Below, in pieces: positions 49,235 to 55,030 of a stretch of 55,030 nucleotides of DNA (positions are counted from its first letter, which is position 1; each line of letters begins with the position of its first letter). Where the stretch lies: assembly GCA_017626145.1 (NCBI GenBank), contig JAGAJK010000076.1, positions 1 through 55,030 of the forward strand. The letters are read 5' to 3'. Origin of the DNA: Clostridia bacterium (lineage in GTDB: Bacteria > Bacillota > Clostridia > RGIG6154). The position numbers and the translations under genes are program-made. The notes under the pieces are model-generated. The model was given only the letters and a program-made list of their open reading frames with translations, searched no databases and was not told where the DNA came from.

Positions 49235-50542
49235 ATGAATCAGACTTATATGGTGGCAGTTATTTTTGCAATCACCTGCGTTATTATGATTGCAATGATA
49301 TTGAAAAAGCCTACTTTACATATAGTAAAAAAAGATTTCTCATCATACTGGGTTGTTGCTCTGCTGGGAGCTTTTACAATGTTGTTATTTAGTAACATTA
49401 CACCAACATATGCAATAAATTCTATGCTTTCAAGCGGTTCGGTAAACCCGATTAAAATACTTGTTTTATTTATATCAATGACATCCATTTCTGTTTTTCT
49501 CGATGAAACGGGATTTTTCAAGTATCTTGCAGTAAAAACCTTAAAGCTTGCAGGTAACAGTCAGTATAAGCTTTTTTTAATGCTTTATATAACTGTTTCG
49601 GTTTTAACTGTTTTTACTTCAAACGATATAATTATACTTACGTTTACACCATTTATTTGCCATTTCGCAAAAAATGCAAATATAAGCCCTGTTCCCTATC
49701 TTACATTGGAGTTTACGGCAGCAAACACGTGGAGTATGTTTTTGATTATTGGAAACCCTACAAACATATACCTTGCCTCATACTTTAATACGGATTTTGC
49801 CAGCTATACTAAAATAATGGCTCTTCCTACTGTACTTGCAGGAGTTACTGCGTTTGGAATTATTCTGCTTTTATTTAAGAAGGATTTAAAGAAAAAAGCA
49901 GAAATTTCAGATGTTAAAGCAATTGAAATAAATAAACCTCTTATGATTATGGGCTTATTTATTCTCTCCGCGTGTACCGTTCTTCTTGCAATAGCTTCAT
50001 ATATTGAGCTTGAAATGTGGATTATCAGCTTTTTGTGTGCTGTTTTGCTCTTTACTGTTGTCGCTGTTTTCTGTCGTATTCATCACGATAAAAGCCATAT
50101 AATTTCAAATACTATGCACAGAATGCCCTGGCAGCTTATTCCATTCGTGTTATCGATGTTTGTTATGGTTATTGCACTTGATTTTAACCACGTTACGGAA
50201 TTTATTGCCGGTTTTCTTGCAAATCTGCCTATGCCGGCACTCACTTATACACTTTCCTCGGCGTTATTTGCAAATTTTGTAAATAATATACCTATGAGCG
50301 TATTATTCTGCTCTGTTTCTCAAAGCTCCGGTCTGGGACAGTTGGCAGAATATGCAAGTATAATAGGCTCCAACGTCGGTGCATTAATTACCCCGGTGGG
50401 AGCATTGGCAGGAATTATGTGGGCAGATATTTTAAACGGATTAGGTATTAAATATACATTTAAAAGCTTTGTAAAAAACGGAACGCTTATAGCAATCCCT
50501 ACTCTTGTTGCCGCGGCGTTCGGACTGAATTTTGTTTTTTGA
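49235..50542 (+). CDS. ArsB/NhaD-type (SLC13-like) anion permease
   Basis: This 435-residue protein has about 11 membrane helices and the ion transporter pattern: VFTSNDIIILTFTPFICHF, then T-W-S-M-F-L-I-I-G-N-P-T-N-I, and a second inverted half with NFVNNIPMSVLFCSV and N-V-G-A-L-I-T-P-V-G-A-L-A. The paired S-N-D and G-N-P-T-N motifs are found in ArsB, NhaD and related citrate or dicarboxylate carriers. The substrate is unknown, and no arsenic genes are nearby. It follows the DUF1294 gene by 30 bases. Confidence 0.85.
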   Translation: MNQTYMVAVIFAITCVIMIAMILKKPTLHIVKKDFSSYWVVALLGAFTMLLFSNITPTYAINSMLSSGSVNPIKILVLFISMTSISVFLDETGFFKYLAVKTLKLAGNSQYKLFLMLYITVSVLTVFTSNDIIILTFTPFICHFAKNANISPVPYLTLEFTAANTWSMFLIIGNPTNIYLASYFNTDFASYTKIMALPTVLAGVTAFGIILLLFKKDLKKKAEISDVKAIEINKPLMIMGLFILSACTVLLAIASYIELEMWIISFLCAVLLFTVVAVFCRIHHDKSHIISNTMHRMPWQLIPFVLSMFVMVIALDFNHVTEFIAGFLANLPMPALTYTLSSALFANFVNNIPMSVLFCSVSQSSGLGQLAEYASIIGSNVGALITPVGALAGIMWADILNGLGIKYTFKSFVKNGTLIAIPTLVAAAFGLNFVF

Positions 50543-50552
50543 GGTTGGTTAA

Positions 50553-50966
50553 ATGAAAAAAATTATAACTAAAAAATTTATTCTTACCACTTTCATATGT
50601 ATCGTAACAATTGCCGAAGGCTTGCTTTTTTATAACAAGCTCCCGGATGAAATGGCAACTCATTTCACATTCAGTGGAGTTCCCAACGGATACTCTGATA
50701 AGAATTTTGCGGTATTCTTTATTCCGCTTTTACTTGCTGCACTTAATATTCTTATCACTTTTTCACTTGAATACTCGGAAAAATCCCAAAACAGGACTAA
50801 GCTTTACAGAATTGTTTACACCTGGCTATGTCCCGTTCTGGCGGTTGTAATACAGACATCTGTTATACTTTTTGCGTTGGGAATTAATTTAACGCAGATT
50901 TCTCTTATAATTATAACCCTTTATATACTTTTACTTATTTTCGCATCAATACGCAAGGAGGACTAA
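50553..50966 (+). CDS. DUF1648 domain membrane protein
   Basis: This 137-residue protein has four predicted membrane helices. The DUF1648 signature lies near residues 27-50: N-K-L-P-D-E-M-A-T-H-F, then F-S-G-V-P-N-G-Y-S-D-K. This is the N-terminal half of SdpI-like immunity or signalling proteins; the SdpI C-terminal half is missing. Function is unknown. It lies between the permease gene and tyrA with short gaps. Confidence 0.85.
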   Translation: MKKIITKKFILTTFICIVTIAEGLLFYNKLPDEMATHFTFSGVPNGYSDKNFAVFFIPLLLAALNILITFSLEYSEKSQNRTKLYRIVYTWLCPVLAVVIQTSVILFALGINLTQISLIIITLYILLLIFASIRKED

Positions 50967-50970
50967 TGCA

Positions 50971-51804
50971 ATGAAAGTAGGAATAATAGGTTTAGGATTA
51001 ATTGGTGGTTCTTTCGCTAAAGCTTACAAAAAAGATAACCATACGGTTTATGCTTATGATTTAAATGAAACAGTAACAGATTACGCTATTTCTTCAGGAG
51101 TAGTTGATGTCAAGCTTAACAAAAAGAATGTTAAAGAATGCGAGCTTGTTATAGTAAGTATTTATCCTAAAGCAGCAGTTAAATTTTTAGAAGATTATTC
51201 ACCGCACTTTTCAAAAAAATCCGTTGTAATAGATATCTGCGGTACAAAGAGATATATTTGCCGTGAAGGTTTTCGTCTTGCAAAAGAGTACGGATATACA
51301 TTTATGGGAACTCACCCTATGGCAGGTACTCATAACTCAGGGTTTAAATATTCAAAAGAAAATATGTTCTCAGGTGCACCAATGGTTTTAGTGCCCGAAA
51401 CAGACACAAATCCTGATTTATATGAGAAGGTTACAGAAATGCTCTCCCCCTGCAGATTCGGAAGGTATTCTGTTACAACTGCAGATAAGCACGACGAAAT
51501 GATTGCTTTTACTTCGCAGATGGCTCACGTTGTTTCAAATGCTTTTATTAAGAGTCCTACAGCCTGCATTCATAAAGGCTTCTCGGCAGGCAGCTACAAG
51601 GATTTAACGAGAGTTGCCTGGCTTAACCCTTCAATGTGGACTGAACTGTTTCTGGAAAACAAGGATAATTTAATAAACGAAATTGATATTTTAATATCCT
51701 CACTTGAAAAATACAAAACAGCCCTTGAAAACGATGACGAAAAAACACTTTACGCACTTCTTGACGAAGGTAAAAAACGTAAGGAAATGGTTGACGGAAG
51801 ATAA
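50971..51804 (+). CDS. tyrA: prephenate dehydrogenase
   Basis: This 277-residue TyrA-type enzyme has an N-terminal Rossmann motif VGIIGLGLIGGSFAKA, then SIYPKAAVKFLEDY and the catalytic region FMGTHPMAGTHNSGFKYS with the active-site His in T-H-P-M-A. The C-terminal dimerisation helices include SQMAHVVSNAF. It oxidatively decarboxylates prephenate to 4-hydroxyphenylpyruvate for tyrosine synthesis. There is no ACT domain, so feedback by tyrosine through that module is not expected. GGAGG lies 9 bases before the ATG. Confidence 0.93.
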   Translation: MKVGIIGLGLIGGSFAKAYKKDNHTVYAYDLNETVTDYAISSGVVDVKLNKKNVKECELVIVSIYPKAAVKFLEDYSPHFSKKSVVIDICGTKRYICREGFRLAKEYGYTFMGTHPMAGTHNSGFKYSKENMFSGAPMVLVPETDTNPDLYEKVTEMLSPCRFGRYSVTTADKHDEMIAFTSQMAHVVSNAFIKSPTACIHKGFSAGSYKDLTRVAWLNPSMWTELFLENKDNLINEIDILISSLEKYKTALENDDEKTLYALLDEGKKRKEMVDGR

Positions 51805-51906
51805 AATAAGAGAGTGTAGCAAACTGCGCAGACCACACAAGTCAAAAGAAACACTTAACAAAGCCTTTCGGCTGCAACTAAAAAGTTAAAATAAAGCAAA
51901 ACTGAA

Positions 51907-51957
51907 GGAAGCTGTAGCAAAACGAGTTTCGTTTTGCTACAGCTTCCTGTTTTTTAT
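51907..51957 (+). terminator. terminator after tyrA
   Basis: GGAAGCTGTAGCAAAACGA and its exact complement form a 19-pair stem around GTT, followed by a T-rich tract. The sequence is related to the terminator at 18456-18498. The preceding 100 bases hold nothing else recognisable. Confidence 0.85.
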
Positions 51958-54071
51958 TCTATTGTTATTTCATCAGGAACATTGATAACTGTTTCGTCTT
52001 TTGTAATATGTGCTTCAATTACACCGTAAGGTGTAGGAATTTTTATATCTGCATATTCAAGATCGAAAAGATTGGGATTTATTCTGATTTTCTTAAATGA
52101 CGGCTCTAAAATTTCAAGACCTAAAACTTTTGAGGGAAGCTGATATGTTGGAGTACATCCCCATGCGTGGCTGAAATCGTAGCCGTAGCCGGGCATATTT
52201 ATCCACCCTTCACGCATTGCCTTCGGGCATATTTCAATAAGTCTTCTCCAACGGTCAATTGTTTTCATTCCGTATTTTTCAAAAAGTCCGGACTTGTAAA
52301 CAGCGTCTAAAACAAAGTGCATAAAATATGGCTGAACGGTTATCAAGGTTTCATCCTCCATAACCTTTGTCATTACATCCTTTTCAAGTGCTTCAGGGCA
52401 CAGATTATATAAAACAGCTAATGCATTTGTATGCATTCCGAAATACTTCTTGTTTACGTTTTCCGGCATAAGATTGTCAAATTCACCATCGGGCGGTAAA
52501 ATCTGCTCTGTTCCCAAGCCTGCAATATACAAGCCTCTTTCTTCGTCGAAAAGCAATTCGTTAAATGCTTTATAAAGCTTTTCAGCTCGGCTTAAGTATA
52601 ATTTTTCCGTATCTGTATTTCCGATTATTCTACAGATTTCTGCCCCGTCTGTTAAGGCTTTGTAGTAGAACGCATTAAGAGGGCCCTGCCCCAAAGCTTT
52701 CGGAGGATGATGGAGACTGTAACCGTCATAGGCAATCCAGTCTATAAACATATAATCGTAAGGTGATTCAATCAGATTGTTATCTCCCGTATAGCTGTGG
52801 AATCTTTCCATAAGACGGTAAACAACGTCAATTACATCATCAAAAATTGTTTTATCACCTGTTACCTTATAATAGTAAAGTATCATCTGAATCCATATTA
52901 ACGAATACGTTGTATGATACATTCTTGCATCGGTAACACGCATCAAATCAGCGGTTCTTGTTATATCGAAACGTGTAACATCGAAATTACCAAATGTATA
53001 TGTGTTAAAAATTGTTTCCAGAAAATAATCGCCTGTACAGCCTAAATTCTCCTGATGACGTGGACTGTCAAGCTCAAGTGACTGAATACAGATTTTAAGT
53101 GTATGTGCGCCCACCTGATAAATCTTGTTTAATTCTTCATCGTTACATTTAAAATCGCCCTGCATTGTTACGGGATAATGCGAAAAATAAATATGTACAT
53201 CTTCAAGAATTAACTCTTCATCACTTTTGTTTTCAATCTCAAATCTGATACCGCCAAGACTTTGAAGCTTCATACTTCTGAACGTCAAATCCTTATTGCC
53301 TTTGACAAATTCACACCAGTTTTCAGGTTCGTTATTCTCAAAAATGTGCATTTTAATCTCATATTCACCTTTTGCTTTTACGGAAAAACAAGGATAGCAG
53401 GAATATATTTTATCAAAATACACTGTTATATTCTTTGTTTCATTTGGTTTTACAGGTGTTGCCATATAAAAAATCGGCTCAATTTTTTCTTCTGCCATAG
53501 GTAAAATCGGCGACTTTTTCAAATTCCATATGTTTTCTGTCAAAACAGCATTTGAAAATTCATCTTCTGCTAACGTATAATCATATGTTGTAGCACTTAC
53601 AGCATTTGTTTCCCTTCTTGAAAGCCAGGTTTCATCGGTGTTTACAACAGTTTTGCTTCCGTCTGCAAAAGTAATTTCCGCTTCAAGACAAAAGCCGCCG
53701 TGACCGGAAGAAACCTCTACCTCAACAACAGGCAGAAGCTGAACTCTTGCAGTAAATGAAACACTGTTTCCTGAAATGTTTCTGTTATATGTACTGTAAT
53801 ACACATAAGGCATTACACCTTTGAAAGCATAATCGCCACCACGGCAAACAATTCCCGTTGAAATATATTCATCGTTCAGATAAAGAATATATTTACAATC
53901 GGCACTTGCCTTAATTTCAACACTTTTTACCTCTTTTTCGAATTCGTAAGTTTTTTTGAATTCCGCTACACAGTAATTATAATCTGTTTTATTTGGGCTA
54001 AAACGAGTATAAAAGCTTTTCTGATACTCAGGATAAATCACCTCGTCAAGCCATATCCAATTCTCTTTCAT
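51954..54071 (-). CDS. alpha-L-rhamnosidase-like glycoside hydrolase (GH78 type)
   Basis: This 705-residue protein has no signal peptide. N-terminal beta domains (about 1-300, with C-R-G-G-D-Y and ADGSKTVVNTDETWLSR) are followed by an (alpha/alpha)6 barrel with LELDSPRHQENLGCTGDYFLE, typed by the acidic D and E residues of GH78. A C-terminal beta-sandwich follows (SHAWGCTPTYQLPSKVLGLE). Such enzymes remove terminal rhamnose from plant polysaccharides or flavonoid glycosides. The missing signal suggests cytoplasmic action on imported oligosaccharides. It follows the aminotransferase gene with a good GGAGG site. Confidence 0.85.
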   Translation of the reverse strand: MKENWIWLDEVIYPEYQKSFYTRFSPNKTDYNYCVAEFKKTYEFEKEVKSVEIKASADCKYILYLNDEYISTGIVCRGGDYAFKGVMPYVYYSTYNRNISGNSVSFTARVQLLPVVEVEVSSGHGGFCLEAEITFADGSKTVVNTDETWLSRRETNAVSATTYDYTLAEDEFSNAVLTENIWNLKKSPILPMAEEKIEPIFYMATPVKPNETKNITVYFDKIYSCYPCFSVKAKGEYEIKMHIFENNEPENWCEFVKGNKDLTFRSMKLQSLGGIRFEIENKSDEELILEDVHIYFSHYPVTMQGDFKCNDEELNKIYQVGAHTLKICIQSLELDSPRHQENLGCTGDYFLETIFNTYTFGNFDVTRFDITRTADLMRVTDARMYHTTYSLIWIQMILYYYKVTGDKTIFDDVIDVVYRLMERFHSYTGDNNLIESPYDYMFIDWIAYDGYSLHHPPKALGQGPLNAFYYKALTDGAEICRIIGNTDTEKLYLSRAEKLYKAFNELLFDEERGLYIAGLGTEQILPPDGEFDNLMPENVNKKYFGMHTNALAVLYNLCPEALEKDVMTKVMEDETLITVQPYFMHFVLDAVYKSGLFEKYGMKTIDRWRRLIEICPKAMREGWINMPGYGYDFSHAWGCTPTYQLPSKVLGLEILEPSFKKIRINPNLFDLEYADIKIPTPYGVIEAHITKDETVINVPDEITIE

Positions 54072-54096
54072 AATGTATCCTCCTTTTTATATCTTC

Positions 54097-54981
54097 TTAT
54101 AAATTTGTTTCAATTATATAATCTTCCACTAAAGCGTCCTGAATTTTCTTTAAAAGTTCAGGTGCTTTTCCGCCTACAGCAACATTATCAATATGAGTTG
54201 CAACAATACAGAAATTCGAGCTTGATGAAAGCATTACCTCATCTGCATTCATTAAAAACTCAAGTGAAAACGGTTCCTCTTTAACAGTAACTCCCAACTT
54301 ATTACATACCTTAATTAAATTTTTTCTTGCTATGCCGGGAAGAATTAAATTGTCAAGAGGTGCAGTATATAAAATGCCGTCCTTTATACAATGAACATTA
54401 GTGTGTGCACCTTCAGTAACTCTGTTTTTTATGCCGTCCGCTTCTTTTCTGTACATAACACACTCTTCCGCTCCTGCTCTTTTAGCGGCTTCCGATGCAA
54501 GAACATTAGGAAGAAGACAGAGTGTTTTTATATTACACATATAAAAACGTATATCCTCATACGATATAAGCTTATCCCTGCGGTATACATCTGCCAGCTT
54601 TCTCGGTGTAACAGTTACCCAAAGATTTGGTTTTGTATTTTCAGGAAAAATGTGATTACGCGGTACATTTGCTCCCCTTGTAATTTGCCAGTACAAAAAG
54701 GTTTCGCCATTTGTGTCGGTAGTATCAACCTTTGAAACTAACTCTGTAAGCAGTTTTTTTAATTCGTCTTTAGTATAAGGTATTTCTATTTCAACCAAGG
54801 ATGCTGAATTAAAAAATCTGTCAATATGGTCGTCAAGACAGTAGATAATGCCGTTACGGGTTGCTGTTGCATCATAAACACCATCTCCGAACCAGCATAC
54901 TCTGTCACTCATCGGAATTGTGATATTTTCTATCAAATCATACCTTCCGTTATAATACCCCAGATTTTTCAACTTTTCCAT
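54097..54981 (-). CDS. class IV aminotransferase (D-amino-acid transaminase-like)
   Basis: This 294-residue PLP enzyme has the fold-type IV pattern. Start elements are MSDRVCWFGDGVYDATATRN. The catalytic Lys152 lies in C-N-I-K-T-L-C-L-L-P-N-V, and V-T-E-G-A-H-T-N-V-H-C-I-K-D-G, then P-L-D-N-L-I-L-P-G-I-A-R, form the cofactor phosphate site. The N-I-K-T-L form matches D-alanine aminotransferase (Dat), which makes D-glutamate for the cell wall; branched-chain or aminodeoxychorismate lyase activity is less likely. The ATG at 54981 follows AAAGGA; an upstream in-frame ATG at 55008 adds only a basic tail and was rejected. Confidence 0.88.
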   Translation of the reverse strand: MEKLKNLGYYNGRYDLIENITIPMSDRVCWFGDGVYDATATRNGIIYCLDDHIDRFFNSASLVEIEIPYTKDELKKLLTELVSKVDTTDTNGETFLYWQITRGANVPRNHIFPENTKPNLWVTVTPRKLADVYRRDKLISYEDIRFYMCNIKTLCLLPNVLASEAAKRAGAEECVMYRKEADGIKNRVTEGAHTNVHCIKDGILYTAPLDNLILPGIARKNLIKVCNKLGVTVKEEPFSLEFLMNADEVMLSSSSNFCIVATHIDNVAVGGKAPELLKKIQDALVEDYIIETNL

Positions 54982-55030
54982 TCTAAAATTTCCTTTCTTT
55001 TGTTTCAACTTTTTTCAGCATTCCTTATAT

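Overview
The window looks like chromosomal DNA of an AT-rich, spore-forming member of the class Clostridia, probably a gut or rumen type. The evidence is the low GC content, strong Shine-Dalgarno sequences, a YlmC/YmxH-type sporulation protein, an EcfA1-EcfA2-EcfT-TruA block, a RicT/PSP1-HolB pair, a RecD2-type helicase, and a dockerin-bearing secreted protein. The genus cannot be fixed by reading alone. No rRNA, tRNA, CRISPR array, transposase or integrase was recognised.

Layout. (1) 1-2858, minus strand: a LURP-one-like protein (cut by the window edge), a LOG-family phosphoribohydrolase, a beta-CASP metallo-beta-lactamase nuclease and a small Xre-type regulator with an inverted repeat over its -35 box. 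(2) 2998-13198, minus strand: a compact Tad/Flp-like pilus or secretion operon. It is headed by a RelE/ParE-like toxin and continues with a CpaE-like protein with a degenerate P-loop, CpaB/RcpC, a ParA-like ATPase, a CpaF ATPase broken by a frameshift inside Walker A, TadB, a truncated TadC, an unknown protein, a Big2-repeat surface protein, a parvulin-like membrane protein and a secreted 562-residue protein. No pilin or prepilin peptidase was recognised. (3) 13199-15549, minus strand: a plasmid-type replication module. It holds a RepA_N initiator with an iteron-like array inside its gene, a small downstream gene, an array of twelve 11-bp direct repeats, and a leader with a candidate structured RNA and a terminator just before repA. 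Blocks 2 and 3 together look like a decaying integrated element without a visible integrase.

(4) 16052-23200 region, mostly plus strand: a G5/3D-domain cell-wall protein, an RluA-type pseudouridine synthase, then (minus) a TPR protein and an MGDG-synthase-like glycosyltransferase, two tiny Cys-Cys-ending membrane proteins and a stalk-domain secreted protein. Two copies of a fold-back repeat lie in this stretch. (5) 22193-29981, plus strand: housekeeping genes holB, ricT, a 2[4Fe-4S] ferredoxin, trmN6-like, rsmI, a small membrane protein, recD2, comF-like and a QueG-like gene. (6) 29944-44298, minus strand: ylmC-like, putP, tetR-like, rho, cvpA-like, a DUF5711-like gene, truA, ecfT, ecfA2, ecfA1, an RlmI-like methyltransferase, birA, a dockerin transglutaminase, a 2-hydroxyacid dehydrogenase, a basic protein and an aldo/keto reductase. 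A 32-bp perfect palindrome sits next to the putP promoter.

(7) 44422-51804, plus strand: tsaE, tsaB, rpiB, a dCMP deaminase, tsaC, rimI and tsaD. This gives nearly the whole t6A tRNA-modification set in one run. It is followed by a DUF1294 protein, an ArsB/NhaD-type permease, a DUF1648 protein and a prephenate dehydrogenase. (8) 51954-54981, minus strand: a GH78-like alpha-L-rhamnosidase and a D-amino-acid aminotransferase-like enzyme.

The parts most worth following are the replication and Tad block (2998-15549), with its three separate DNA- or RNA-level signals, and the fold-back repeat family at 17135-17444 and 20828-20938.
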